Source: Schistocephalus solidus (Eukaryota > Platyhelminthes > Cestoda > Diphyllobothriidea > Diphyllobothriidae). Taken from it: a DNA stretch of 64,000 nucleotides. Shown piece by piece: positions 48,801 through 56,503 of this stretch. Where the stretch lies: NCBI GenBank assembly GCA_017591395.1, contig WEDG01001344.1, positions 1-64,000 on the forward strand, read 5' to 3'. Every line of letters starts with the position of its first letter. Within the stretch, counting starts at the first letter, position 1. A program made the position numbers and the translations under genes. The notes beneath the pieces were generated by a model. It did not search any database, was not told the origin of the DNA, and saw only the letters and a list, made by a program, of their open reading frames with translations.

Positions 48801-51800
48801 CTCCTTTGCAACCACGGTTCGAACCACCACGACTGTATGTCAGGAGGCTGCACCCCGCAGGAAGATCTCACCCCTGCTGGGTCGGGGAGTTACGCTATAT
48901 CTGGCACTGGTCGTTAAGTTGTTGCCCGCGGACTGAAAACTGTCTTACTGTGTCCTCACCTGACAAACCGGCATGGAGCAGACTCAGGATCTCCACAGTC
49001 AGCTTCAGATTTTGCACAAACCTGTTTCCCACTTTTTACAAACTCTCAACTAAAAAAGGTGCAACCTAAACACTAGATACTAATCCCGGTATAAATTTCC
49101 AGCTCACAGGCCCTAGTGCTAGCTCACGCCTTCGATGGTCTTGGAGGGACCATGGTAGTCAATTTTGACACGCAGGTCCATGAACTGAGAGCTGGGATCT
49201 GTGCAGCTGCGCCTCTCCTCGGGTTTTTGTGTTAAAATCCTGGTCAAGTTTTTGTTGTGGACCAGGGAGCGTTGTGGTACGTGTTGATGTGTATTTTCGC
49301 TGTGCCAGACACGTGCGTCCTCTCCTCCCTCCAGTTTCTTGACTCCGTCATAACACCGTCGTCGAACTCGACCGTCGAACTGTCGTGAGTAATAGCGTGC
49401 CATTTTCTCTAGGCACACAACTATGTTTGACTGATGTGTCCGTTAAACTTCTCCCCCCCCCAGTACTCTGATCTAATTCAGTTCTTCCCTTTCTCCCATG
49501 TTTTGCAGATTCCTCCTTCACTCACTTCCTCGGAGTGGACTTTCTGCGTGTCTTCATCCTTCGCTACTGTTTCTGCAGCATGGTGCTCCAACTGCATCGA
49601 GACTTCCGCGGTCCCTCCTTCTACCCTGCCTGCTATCCCTCTCCCCCGGAGTCAGAACTGATGGAGAGTCAGTTGCTACAGAAGCTTTTCTTCGATCTGG
49701 CCACCCTCTTCGACTCAGTGTCCCTTTTTGCTACAGCAAGTAAGTCCAGCGCACTCATAACAGTTTATTTTATGTGAGGGAGATTTAGGTGGGCACCTTT
49801 GAACTCCGTTTTTGTTACATGCAGCGGAACTATGCCAAACATTGGGAAAGGTGAAATCAAAAAATTGCAAAGGAAATTTCAAAATTTGCTCAGGTAGATG
49901 CAGTGTTTGGAGACCTGTGCACGCACGCATGCGTGTACCACAGTATTTACTTTAGGCGCACATATGCTACAGGGAAAGTAGAATTATCTCTGGTCTGTGA
50001 GCGTCATGATGAATGCCAGTAGAGAATGTGCATCGAGTTTGAGCTCGTGGTCGCTGATGCAAAATAATTTACCTCGTTGGACACCAGAAATATCTGCTGG
50101 AGGGTTACTGATAAAAGCACGGTGAGCAGTCATTGGTATTGGGAGCGCCGCCGTGAGCGGCGAATTTCCCAGGCCAGCCCAATAATTATCTTCCAAAAGC
50201 ACGGTTTTAGGTGTGAAATTAAAAGGCGCTTTTGTGCGATAGAATTTTTAAAAAGGGTGAGGGGGCCTCTTGGAAAGGATGCCTCCCCCGCAAGTGGCTG
50301 TCAGGTAATCCGACATGAGGAGGTAGGGGTAAACCAGGCCGCAGTTGACTCATTTAAGTGCACCTTTTCTGAGTGAATACAGCGTCCCAACCTGCATAAC
50401 AGGTTAGGAGAGGGAGAGGGGAATAAATAGTGTTGCACTTAATCAGCCAAACAGCGGTAAGGGTTCCTTATATGGCCGCCTAAGCAGACCCGGAGGTCGG
50501 GAGCCGCTCACAGGACCGGTGGTCTTGTGCTAATTTCCGCGTAAATCGGGGTTGGATTTAAGGTTGGGGTCGGTGTTAACTGCGGTGCTAGCGTGGGCTT
50601 AGATCTAAGATTAGGACTACGCTGGGGCTAGTGCGAGGGTAAGGAAACAGGAAGTGACCTTCCTGGAATTATCTGCTGGGTCACCTGTTTAGGGGACCAT
50701 TTATTTCATCCATACCCCAACATTTTATCTGATTTTCAGATTACGAAACGCAGCGTACTTATAATTCTAATAAATTGGAGCCCTGTTATCACGTGCATTG
50801 GTGCGGAGAAGTCAGCAGTGTTTGTCACCAGGACGTCTTACGTCCATTGTGCCAGTGCAAATGACGGAGAAATTCTTACATGGCAGTCGTTTATTAAGGC
50901 TCTTAGGAAGGGGAGGTGGGCGGTATTAAAGCTTCAACGAGAGCGTCCGGCTTTAACTGGTCGGTTAAAAAAAACAAGGAGGGGGAAGGCGCAATCACTA
51001 GAACAGTAGTCTGAGGTTTCAGGCGCGTACAGGAATTCATCATCGGAGTGCAACAACAAATGAGCATTTTGGTAATCAAACAATAAGGGAGTGGGGGAAG
51101 GGAAGGGGGTAATGCGCGGAACTGGGCCGATGTCGCGGCGACTAGCTCACACGGCGTGGTGACAGCCTGCGTCCTTGGCTGTTCCAGTGATCGCGCCGTC
51201 GATTTCTCTGCAACAATAACGTGGGCCTCGCATAGTCGTCTCCATTCGGTTAAAAAAGAATTCGACTGTTTCGTTGTATTTCTCTTTCTTGGGTTTTTTT
51301 CACATCTATCTGTGGTCCTTTTTAATTTATCAAACTGAATGGTCAATCATTGTCTTGCACTTCATAGGGTGTCGTTCGGGTTTATGTAAAGGTATAAATC
51401 CGACCAGTCTTCATTGTACTTCATCGCAAGCGTTCCATCCGGTGGTTTAGCTATTGATTGGTTCGTTTCCGAATTTCTGTTTTTTTCATCTGTCTACTAG
51501 CAGGTAATGGTGAGTCTGCCGACTCGACACTCTGGGACATACTGTGCCTAGAATAGCGACAAGCTTCCTCTGCAACATATTAATCATGGTGGCGAAAGCT
51601 GCCCGCCGGAGTGGTTTGGTTTTCCCGTGAGGGTAAATAGCTCTTGACATGGTCGCCAGATCTGATGAACACAGCGCTGACAACGCTGAGTGTTGCAACC
51701 ATCGACGTTACCAGCGGAGAAAAGGACGTAGCCATAAAGTTATATGAATACTGCGCTGCAGTGCTTCAACTACCACTAAAGTGTATCGGGCTACTTGGTG

Positions 51801-52410
51801 CGTAGTCTGCAAAACGTCTGTTTTGCTTTCTTCCAAAACAATCAACGATTTAAATCAAGATGCATCGTCCTAAATCAGGACTACACTCCGTACTGACGAT
51901 ACTCACACCTGCATGGTCAATCTAGCGATAATTACATGGAAAAAGGTTGTTTACGTACCTAGTTAGGCTAGCGTGTTTCGGAATTCCATCTAGAACCCTC
52001 ACAAGCGACCAATAATTTATGCCTATAGTACCAACAGATAAGGGAGACTGTGATGGTCATTTCTGGCCAGCTAAACTGAACTTCAGGTAGTGATGCCCTG
52101 GAATTCGAACCCGGCTAATAAGCCAGAAATGGTCATTCCAGTCTCCTTCGTCTTTGCCAATATTCGTTCTAGCTCAAGTCCCCCCTGTGTGCTTACTTAA
52201 AAAAATCTTGATCCTGATTTGCATTTGCAATATGGTGCTTAAACTCTTGGCCCATTTCGAACAGCCTTTGGGAATTTTCAGCCGGGGCAATTTAACATTA
52301 GTTCCGGTGGTTTTCACATTTTGCATCCATTTCTATACTTATTGTCTTGTTGATCTGTTCAGTATTTTACCTTAAATTAATTTTTTTCAGACGACTACTC
52401 ACGTGACTGA
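26549..52410 (+). CDS. SCAI: SCAI, suppressor of cancer cell invasion homologue (9 exons)
   Basis: Spliced reading join(26549-26649, 27868-28050, 28083-28278, 28320-28938, 41365-41476, 44635-44716, 48084-48330, 49509-49739, 52391-52410): 1791 bases, 596 residues. Known role of the family: SCAI is a nuclear cofactor that restrains MRTF-A/SRF transcription in animals and has reported roles with 53BP1 and REV3 in DNA-break and replication-fork protection. The sequence matches animal SCAI along its length: KSKQLFNGLRDLP, YFGRTFDVYTKLWKFQQQHR, LKRWQIGEIASKIGQLYYHYY, RYYARFI-VCLLL, RFSELTLDMFRILQ-like text, NPHKYLLYKPSFSQ, HPGDIYPYTRKPLFLIVDS, FGQPVITLLSP, RGNLFTLFL. The whole protein is the SCAI domain; it lacks the longer basic N-terminus of vertebrate forms. 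Exon phases agree at all eight junctions. The start codon and the last exon are the least certain parts. Confidence 0.93.
26650..27867 (+). other. SCAI intron 1 (1.2 kb)
   Basis: AT-rich, with no repeat family or coding sequence recognised. Confidence 0.8.
27868..28050 (+). CDS. SCAI: SCAI exon 2 (residues 34-95)
   Basis: Acceptor tacattttag|G, donor ta|GTAAGT. Encodes DLPLYGHKQWQTYFGRTFDV and on to IASKIGQLYYHY; the final Tyr is split across a 32-base intron. This is the most conserved part of the protein. Confidence 0.95.
28083..28278 (+). CDS. SCAI: SCAI exon 3 (residues 95-160)
   Basis: Acceptor ccatgcag|C, donor acaaag|GTACGC. Encodes LRTSDTYYLQESFSFFSAIR, then LAVKTLRYYARFIIVCLLLK and LVRDLTK. 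Flanked by introns of 32 and 41 bases. Confidence 0.95.
28320..28938 (+). CDS. SCAI: SCAI exon 4 (residues 161-367)
   Basis: Acceptor ggtaatcag|GAA, donor ggtg|GTAAGT (a second GT three bases upstream would keep the phase). Encodes EFSRHINDYAPLYSPEDQAE through ITNRL, AEILIVGNCFDQIRFSELTL, and NPHKYLLYKPSFSQFNTF. A Ser/Pro-rich stretch (about residues 270-310) is a lineage-specific linker. The donor opens a 12.4-kb intron. Confidence 0.93.
28939..34726 (+). other. First part of SCAI intron 4, mostly unassigned
   Basis: No clear element was identified. Two places deserve note: antisense reading pieces at 29696-30046 and 30593-31054, and a plus-strand ORF of 110 codons at 29046-29378. None resembles a protein I know. 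A G-rich run (gagggggggggtggg) is at about 33364-33380. The part from 33800 to 34300 is GC-rich. Confidence 0.5.
34727..37214. mobile_element. TIR-flanked element with telomere-like inner arms (2.5 kb)
   Basis: The first bases from 34727 (atggccacctaaaccgg, then acacgggaatagg) match the reverse of 37186-37214 (tggttccctaaatagg, acatgggaacagg), giving terminal inverted repeats of about 30 bases. Just inside each end lies degenerate (TTAGGG)-like sequence, in sense orientation at 34805-34990 and inverted at 37010-37150. Between them are an AT-rich repeat (35440-35790) and a mariner-like relic. This fits a DNA transposon or a composite of several; I see no intact transposase. Confidence 0.5.
36230..36620 (-). 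pseudogene. mariner-like transposase relic
   Basis: The minus strand reads KGVNHYELLECKMTLNADVY, then HDNVSPH (compare the HDNARPH catalytic region of mariner transposases), then after a +1 shift LGCEVFPCPAYSLDLLPTDF, which is the PYSPDLAP-type end motif. The piece between YGKQ and HDN is shorter than in mariner, indicating an internal deletion. Two catalytic-region landmarks in the right order make the family assignment likely; the gene is dead. Confidence 0.7.
37998..38352 (-). repeat. Dispersed 360-base unit, single copy
   Basis: Runs from cgacagttcgatcgtcgtag at about 38005 to cccgtttagggggcac at about 38350, the same two ends as the array units. It differs by scattered substitutions, so it is older than the array. 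Confidence 0.85.
38425..38612 (-). repeat. Dispersed unit, partial and diverged
   Basis: Shares tatgtccaccatgtg, gcagggtgga, tagtggacttg-acagcatctaccgc, and cctga-cccggtgtcatgac with the 360-base unit. The rest of the unit is replaced by LINE sequence. Confidence 0.7.
38600..39000 (+). pseudogene. LINE C-terminal fragment
   Basis: Frame 38613-38999 begins MSQAIQGRRRRWFGHVLRRQ and continues SHEVYVNALD, the RRRWFGHVLRR block common at the end of LINE polyproteins. Further on only short blocks remain recognisable (SSWGTCRAKTR near the end). Inside SCAI intron 4. Confidence 0.6.
39400..39660 (-). pseudogene. Penelope-like GIY-YIG C-terminal fragment
   Basis: The minus strand reads TGNKTNREVLEAWSSEGNSI and NERVHLHRYIGSCE. 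REVLEAW plus the following S-x-NR/NERVxL pattern is the end of the GIY-YIG endonuclease of Penelope-like elements, parallel to REFLEAWHSSTTSINRHVDL in the copy at 46821. The GIY and YIG half is missing. Confidence 0.65.
39700..40012 (-). repeat. Dispersed unit, diverged copy
   Basis: Shares tgtccaccatgtgcgcca, cggtgacttgggcgtgaatt, cctgatcccggtgtcatgac, aataacgtctgctgtgcccc and tttggtccagtgcatcta with the 360-base unit. Most similar to the partial copy at 38425. Confidence 0.7.
40080..41364 (+). other. End of SCAI intron 4, nothing recognised
   Basis: Only short ORFs without known domains. It ends in a good acceptor (tgttttcttttcag). Confidence 0.5.
41365..41476 (+). CDS. SCAI: SCAI exon 5 (residues 367-404)
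   Basis: Acceptor ttcttttcag|GA, donor cattg|GTAAGT. Encodes GPSVQIQGYESGGVVTNSRR and a basic segment SIKSKKARSREPH. Phase 1 in and phase 2 out match both neighbours. GGVVTNS corresponds to the GGVLTNS region of animal SCAI. Confidence 0.88.
41477..43324 (+). other. First part of SCAI intron 5, nothing recognised
   Basis: Overlapping short ORFs on both strands around 42465-42934 reflect GC-rich sequence. No repeat match within the window was found by eye. Confidence 0.45.
43325..43560 (+). repeat. tRNA-derived SINE copy
   Basis: Begins ggtgagcgcccatctacca, then attcccgatcgaaactgg, a decayed tRNA-like head (agcccgtagctaaat...ggtcgcggggttgagcc), and the body tgggattgagtatggctggg, taataagccagcaatggtca, ttccagtctcccttgtcg. 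Same order as the copy at 46060. Confidence 0.75.
44069..44455 (+). CDS. 128-codon ORF in SCAI intron 5, unknown
   Basis: Open from ATG to TAA with no recognised domain. A CSHC pair (residues near 73-76) and a later acidic stretch (YHLEEKEPEVVVNVITD) are visible. It lies on the SCAI strand, about 180 bases before exon 6, and has no counterpart in SCAI proteins. It could be a relic of a mobile element or a chance ORF. Confidence 0.15.
   Translation: MDSLRAFKRPFLTQPVHSKHIHHNALMSTLFHSEPTRVLNLGCEDQHFAVALVHDAKEVRCSHCNVRVFVTKHFSIMYNKPNGASYHLEEKEPEVVVNVITDIAPNQYCLTTKPHNTNTMEAFCLTYH
44635..44716 (+). CDS. SCAI: SCAI exon 6 (residues 404-431)
   Basis: Acceptor attttctag|T, donor ttcaag|GTGAGC. Encodes (C)IHPGDIYPYTRKPLFLIVDS and NNSSGFK, a near match to animal SCAI. 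Confidence 0.95.
45165..45420 (+). repeat. tRNA-derived SINE copy
   Basis: The body is clear: ggggttgggtatggctgact, gatgacggtaaataagccag, then a weaker form of the tail (cacaacggaacgagtg). The tRNA-like head is decayed (ggctcattgatagactatga). Inside SCAI intron 6. Confidence 0.75.
45809..45878. repeat. TA microsatellite, about 35 units
   Basis: Uninterrupted alternating TA over about 70 bases. A further short AT run is at 46378-46395. Confidence 0.98.
45920..46060 (+). repeat. SINE tail, partial copy
   Basis: Contains agcccagacatgtgtttcgc, atatgctacacgtcgctatg, tagtctgagttccagggcac and agcagatcggtgagcccc, the 3' part of the SINE that follows directly at 46060. A still weaker piece is at 45515-45560. 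Confidence 0.75.
46060..46376 (+). repeat. tRNA-derived SINE, best copy
   Basis: After attcccgatcgcaaccgac comes a tRNA-like head (about 46098-46172): GCCCGTGGCTCAATGGTAGA has an A-box match (TGGCTCAATGG), and GCGGGTTTCGAATCCC a B-box match with one extra T. Then come the body (ttgggattgggtatgactgg, taataagccagaaaatggcc, ttccggtctcccttgtcttt) and the tail (atgctacacgtcgctatgcg, agcagatcggtgagcccc). The acceptor stem does not close, so it is not a tRNA gene. Internal A and B boxes would allow RNA polymerase III transcription. Confidence 0.85.
46400..47270 (-). mobile_element. Penelope-like element, 3' part
   Basis: Minus strand: GIY-YIG coding region (to 46821), about 300 bases of 3' untranslated sequence, a hammerhead-like fold (46472-46517), and an end at about 46400 next to an AT run. 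The reverse transcriptase is missing, so it is 5'-truncated. It lies in SCAI intron 6 on the opposite strand. Confidence 0.8.
46472..46517 (-). ncRNA. Hammerhead-ribozyme-like fold in the Penelope-like element
   Basis: Minus strand: UUCGU, CUGACGA, 20 nt containing the stem II GUUGGU-GUC-ACCAAC, GAAA, AAUUU, ACGAG. UUCGU pairs with ACGAG (helix I, five pairs, one G-U). Stem II has six Watson-Crick pairs plus two G-U. The C in CUGACGA is at variable core position 7. AAUU is self-complementary, so helix III would again need a dimer. One unpaired base follows CUGACGA, as in the other family. Published work has reported hammerheads in Penelope-like elements, which supports the call. Confidence 0.6.
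46821..47303 (-). pseudogene. GIY-YIG endonuclease domain of a Penelope-like element
   Basis: 160-codon open frame. Residues about 20-48 read GISVAHKPASSIRATLCRVK and DPLPKEQLS. The GIY-type strand is VIYRIPCANC (residues 50-59) with YIG at 63-65, Arg at 69-70 and 74, HEHK-like NEHKLAIRRRDPLS, and the late REFLEAW with its glutamates at 120-123. Cys56, Cys59 and the His residues near 94 and 100 form the CCHH pattern typical of Penelope-like elements. The first 15-20 codons are probably flanking sequence. The enzyme would nick target DNA for reverse transcription, but the RT domain is absent here. Confidence 0.85.
47690..47835 (-). repeat. tRNA-derived SINE copy, minus strand
   Basis: The minus strand reads cccgatcacaaccgac, caatggtagaaagttagact, gagttcgaatcccaggtt (a good B box) and tgagtatggctggctgatga. 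The tail is missing. Confidence 0.75.
48084..48330 (+). CDS. SCAI: SCAI exon 7 (residues 432-514)
   Basis: Acceptor actatttttag|AAT, donor gtctac|GTAAGT. Encodes NFQSLFGQPVITLLSPETVP, then RERGNLFTLFLYCPLTAYCY and the WERGQSIIDTFLGECSRILL helix region. Confidence 0.93.
48331..49508 (+). other. SCAI intron 7
   Basis: Holds a short end fragment of the dispersed unit at about 49315-49390 (plus orientation: gtttcttgactccgtc ... gaccgtcgaactgtcg). The rest is unassigned. Confidence 0.6.
49509..49739 (+). CDS. SCAI: SCAI exon 8 (residues 514-591)
   Basis: Acceptor gttttgcag|AT, donor gcaa|GTAAGT. Encodes HSSFTHFLGVDFLRVFILRY through CSMVLQLHRDF and LMESQLLQKLFFDLATLFDS. If the donor is not used, the frame runs on for 13 codons to TGA at 49776-49778. 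Confidence 0.9.
50473..50699. mobile_element. 227-base TIR element with telomere-like interior
   Basis: The left end tggccgcctaagcagaccc matches the reversed right end tggtcccctaaacaggtgaccc, and both resemble the ends of the 34727-37214 element. The interior has ggttggggtcggtgttaact and ctaagattaggacta, a degenerate TTAGGG-like pattern. The size and lack of coding sequence fit a MITE. Confidence 0.55.
51009..51050 (-). ncRNA. Degenerate hammerhead-like block
   Basis: Same 42-base spacing as the better copies: CACU, CCGAUGA, 19 nt, GAAAC, CUC, AGAC. Two of four helix I pairs are lost and stem II does not fold well. Likely a relic or a different repeat sharing the core words. Confidence 0.25.
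52085..52180 (+). repeat. SINE body fragment
   Basis: ttcgaacccggctaataagccagaaatggtc followed by attccagtctccttcgtctt matches the SINE body; head and tail are absent. Confidence 0.6.
52391..52410 (+). CDS. SCAI: SCAI exon 9, last six residues and stop (tentative)
   Basis: Acceptor aatttttttcag|ACGACTAC has a strong pyrimidine tract and the right phase: with the A of exon 8 it gives Asn, then DYSRD and TGA. The acidic Asp/Tyr end resembles the C-terminus of animal SCAI. So short an exon can arise by chance over a 2.65-kb intron. Confidence 0.6.
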
Positions 52411-53499
52411 CCCGCATCGACGCACAACTCTCAAAAAATCTCCCTTCTTCGCTTTTACCGCCTTTCCACATGACTGATTTCGGCCGACGAAATTTGCTTT
52501 TTTCCCGACTTATTCCAACAACCTTGCTAACACAGATGACCCCAGACACGGTACTTTCTTCTTTTTCCAGAGTGGCAGGGCTGTTGTATATGTCGCATCT
52601 ACACATATTTGCATATAGATCGATATATATATATATATTTCTCACAGCACGTCTTTTTTGCCCCGTGAACGGGTGGACAAATGTGCAGATTTGGAGGTGT
52701 CGCCGGGTTCTTGTTGCTTTCCCACTTAATACTGAGCGAAACACGAAGATTTTTTAAATAATAAGAAGGTGTCCACGAGTGCTGGCTGCAAGGAACGCAA
52801 ACTCATAGGGTTAAACACACCAATCTAGAGAAGGAACCTTTTATTTAATTAGTATTTGCAGGCACTAGACTTCATATGAAGTCTATGCCTGCCTGCGGAA
52901 GGTTGAGAGGAAAAACTGGAGTTATGCGGACAGTAAAGGGAAGAACCGTTGAATGGGAATGTCTGTGTCACTGTACCGAGCAATATGAGCTCGGTGAGTT
53001 GCCGTGAACTGCCCTTAGACTAACTGGGCTATGCGTAAATATTTTTCCACGGCGGAGTCGCGTGTTTTAATTATTTGGAAAATGTTTTGGGGCGCTTAAA
53101 CAGTGAGGGCTCGGAGCCTTTTGGACTCCAAGCAGGCATTTCGTGGAGAGCCGAGTTTTTTACAAAAGCCAACCCCGGTGAGCCAATGCATTTAAATGTC
53201 TTCGGATTTTGGGATCGGTCTTTTGGCGAAACACTGGTCTCATCGATGGTCGCTCAGCAATGGTCGCAGTTTCGTACGAAGTTTCCGAGATGCTAACCAC
53301 CTTGTTCTGCATAATTTGACAGCGAGGTGTAAACCGTCACCAGCTCACTAGCCTTTCAGTGTGGTGGACCCAGACGTGCTGTAGTACGCGTCGAGCGAGG
53401 CTAGCTGTCAGGTGAACCTCTGCGCCTAAACTCATCTCTACTCGCCTTAACTTCGTCTTACAACTGGAACCCTATGGAGATTTTTCGAGGCTGATTCTG
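52411..53499 (+). other. Downstream of SCAI, 3' end not located
   Basis: Expected to hold the SCAI 3' untranslated region. No canonical AATAAA close to the stop was noticed; the AT-rich stretch aaataataag at about 52756 is a weak candidate. A short palindrome, agacttcatatgaagtct, is at about 52868-52885. Confidence 0.4.
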
Positions 53500-53828
53500 C
53501 CTTACTGTGTTTAACGTTTGTGTGAAGTGCCTGACTGGTGAACTGATATTTAGGCTCCCTCTGCCCATGGCCTCTACGGCATTCGTACTCCCTGGGATCC
53601 GATATAGGTGTCGTGGCTCCGGCCGCGCCTACCACCTGTGCCCCCTCCTGCCGCTGGACTTCCTGAATCTGTTTTAACACCGAACCCGGGTGGGGGAAGG
53701 GGAGGGAGTGCGATAGACGCAGCGCAAGTCTACTATCACTATAAAAATAAGTCACCCATAAGCCACCATGCTATGGGACACACGGTAGACACAAGTCGAA
53801 ATTGACGGTCGAACTGTCGCTGCACGTT
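53500..53828 (+). repeat. Dispersed unit, variant with the alternative head
   Basis: Its first part (ggctccctctgcc..., cggcattcgtactccctggg, atccgatataggtgtcgtgg) matches in reverse the head of the 680-base tandem units at 60301 and 60981. The second part (tcctgaatctgttttaacac ... gacggtcgaactgtcg) is the common part of the 360-base unit. Confidence 0.75.
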
Positions 53829-54240
53829 CAGATCGCCACCATTCCTTCGGCACATTAGTGCTGGTCGCCACGTTGGACGGAAGAACTGCCAGGCACCGTC
53901 CCCTAGCTACCACAAAGGAGTTAAAATTAGGGATGCCAAGTCATCTGGCAAGTGGTCCTGAAGGTACTGCTGGCGGCTTTCGCTATATGCCAGTTACAGG
54001 GATCGGTTTACTGAAATCCGCCGCACCAAATATCCTTTGTACGTTGGCTTGCCCAGCAGTTTTTATGATTTCCCATGTCGTTACTGTAAGAAAGTCTGCG
54101 ATACTTCGGGTGTTTATAACCGTTGAGGATACCGTATGTTTACTATCTCGTGCAATGTTAACCACAATTCAGAGGTGTGTTTACGAGTAGAAGGGTTGAA
54201 TATTAATCATCGTACAGCATACTCATACAACAATGTAATG

Positions 54241-54789
54241 TGTGACCCAACTCAGGGAACACAGGATATGCCAGTGAGTGATATGGGACCGGTGGTTATA
54301 GGATATTTATGGATTGAGCTAAATGAAATAAAGGGAACTTTTACCCTAATCCGTACCCTATCCACTGTTTTCGCTGGGGTTAACATTCGTTGCTGGGTTA
54401 GTAGGGTCGCACAATTGTTTGTTGTTCCGATAAGTTTTTGGATTGCGACATCCGGTGGCTTTGCCTCACACCGGCTAATATGCACGATATCATTCCTAGC
54501 TGACCTGACCCACTTTTATGCGGATCCTTGACGGGAGTAAGAATGAGGTCCGCTCTGCGCTATCTTCCATTATCAAAGTAAAATGGATGCGTTTTTAAAC
54601 TACTGCGCTTGAAAAGTTGTCATTTGACCCGCAACTTTGTCCTCCTACAACTAATTGAGTATAGTTTCGGACCCAGAAATGAATTCCGACCCTAACGAGC
54701 AAAATGGATAGAGTTAGGGTTACTTTGGCATGTATTGCTGGCGCGTAATGCCCACTGACCTATCCTTTTTTTTCCTGAGTTGGGTCGCA
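54241..54789. mobile_element. 549-base TIR element with telomere-like interior
   Basis: The ends tgtgacccaactcagg (54241) and its reverse tgcgacccaactcagg (54774-54789) match at 15 of 16 positions. The interior includes atggatagagttagggttac near 54705. It has no coding sequence. A related internal piece lies at 47400-47470 (atggatagggttaggttggc). It may be a second non-autonomous family. Confidence 0.5.
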
Positions 54790-55259
54790 TATTATGTTTT
54801 AGCCCATAAAATATTCCAGTAAGGTCAGGACGTTGACTGTTGAACAAGCTGCTTTCCAGTCGCCTTTAAAAACTACCTGTATTTTTCCACTGCTTTCCAA
54901 TGCCCTTATAAGTTCCAATATATTTTATAGAAAACATGCATGAAGGAAGGGGGTCTCTCGGCTATTGAAAAACTCAATTCTTATAAATTTGAACCTAACC
55001 TGTCATTAAACTTGCATTCGGGATCTCCAAATTAAAAGCTGTGTATTTTCCACGTAAGGAAACTCTTGCATTTATATATGCTATTGAGAAGAGGTAATAT
55101 AGGGCTTTTAGCATTTCGCAATGGATGCGGACAATTTTACATACTTTGCAAGCAGCGTTAGTAAATGCAAAGGTATGATGCTGTGTGAATGGAAATTCTT
55201 ACGACCATACTACATCTCATAATCTGAACCTTTTTAAAACCGGAATATTCCCATTCATC

Positions 55260-55600
55260 AAGTATAAACTTTGAAGAAGATGTAAGTTACTACTAAATGA
55301 ATGCAAGAAAGAGTATTTTAGGCATATATTCTATAAAATATATTTGAATTCATAGGGGCATTGCAACTCAATGGAACAATGTATGTCACTTACGTAGTCA
55401 TTTTAAAGTGTTGTTTTTAAAGAACACAACCAAAAAGAAACTTTTTTCAAAAGCTTATAACCTGAACTGAATAAAATATCCCGGGAAAATGCTGTACGAT
55501 AATTAATATTTTAACTCTATTTAAGTAATCCTTTCTGATAGAAAACATACTTCAGAGTTTCAGTTTTTATTTCATAAGATAGCACACCCACTATAAATTA
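55260..55600 (+). repeat. AT-rich dispersed repeat, second copy
   Basis: Matches 35440-35790: shared blocks include tataaaatatatttgaatt/tataagatatctttgaattt, caaaaagaaac-type text, and ttaagtaatcctttctgata followed by gaaaacatact. No coding sequence. Confidence 0.6.
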
Positions 55601-55623
55601 TTTAACAATACCATGGCATTTGT

Positions 55624-55908
55624 GTGTTACGTGATTGTTCTGCTGGAACTTCATTTTCGATGCTTCAGGCGGAAATTTTGATCTGCGAAGACCCAGTGAG
55701 TAAAAATAGAACTCGGCTTCGATCGGGACTGTCTTCATATTCCTCGTTATGTGCCAACGAATTGCATTCTAATCAGGCTGAATGCTCGTTAACCAAGGTG
55801 AACGCAATCGAACTGGAGGAAATAACTAGTTTGCCTTCCTCCACCACCGGGACAGAAATTCCTTTCGGTTTAAACACCCTAATGGCTACGAAGAAGCGCA
55901 CCAATTAA
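55624..55908 (+). CDS. 94-codon ORF, unknown
   Basis: Open from ATG (gtgttacgtg...) to TAA, reading CEDPVSKNRTRLRSGLSSYS and NELHSNQAECSLTKVNAIEL. No homology recognised and no visible splice or promoter support. Probably a chance ORF. Confidence 0.1.
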   Translation: MLRDCSAGTSFSMLQAEILICEDPVSKNRTRLRSGLSSYSSLCANELHSNQAECSLTKVNAIELEEITSLPSSTTGTEIPFGLNTLMATKKRTN

Positions 55909-56461
55909 AACAGTTGCCGGCTGATCAGCCATACATTACCATGCCACTCCAATTATCAATTGAACGAAAACAGACGTTGGTGCACTTATAGCGGCCAGAG
56001 CATTGTCAACCGGCTGTCGCCCGCAGCTCAAATTGTGTGATCCGAGTGCCACGACGAATGATCGCGGTCATCTCCAGCTGCAAATACTCTTTTTTCCCTT
56101 CTTACAACGACAGACGCACACAGCAGAGAGGAGGTAGGGGGAGGAGGAGAGGGTTGGAAGTGATGCAACTTGAATCTCCACAGTGGGAGTGAAGTAGAGA
56201 GAGCGAAAGAACACTATGTTACTCACTTAAGGCATTTTGTCCGCCCAAAATTGAGTAGACACAGTTAATCCTCTTTCGTCCGTAGATGGGCGATTTCATA
56301 AAACGTTGGCTGACATTCTGAAAGCGTTTTCGGTTGTTCATCCTCCGGTCTGTACAGTAATAGGGTAGAGCAATGAACAGTAGCAAAATCAGGTCTCTTC
56401 TAGGTCTAACAGACGTATAAATGCAGAAGAAGATGCGATCACTGGAACACTCAGTTTATTT

Positions 56462-56503
56462 GCCTGGCGTTTCGGATTCTCGCTCGAAATTGTCATCAGA
56501 GAC
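56462..56503 (-). ncRNA. Hammerhead-ribozyme-like motif
   Basis: Minus strand, 42 bases: GUCU, CUGAUGA, 19 nt with stem II UUC...GAA, GAAAC, GCC, AGGC. Helix I is intact, but the cleavage triplet is GCC instead of GUC, which should abolish cleavage. Confidence 0.5.

Larger units (their letters stand above)
49740..52390 (+). other. SCAI intron 8
   Basis: Contains a small TIR element (50473-50699), a weak hammerhead-like block (51009-51050) and a SINE body fragment (52085-52180). No coding sequence was recognised. Confidence 0.55.

Noticed and set aside
53858..54190. 110-codon plus-strand ORF as a gene
   Set aside because: No domain, no splice context and composition like the surrounding repeats.
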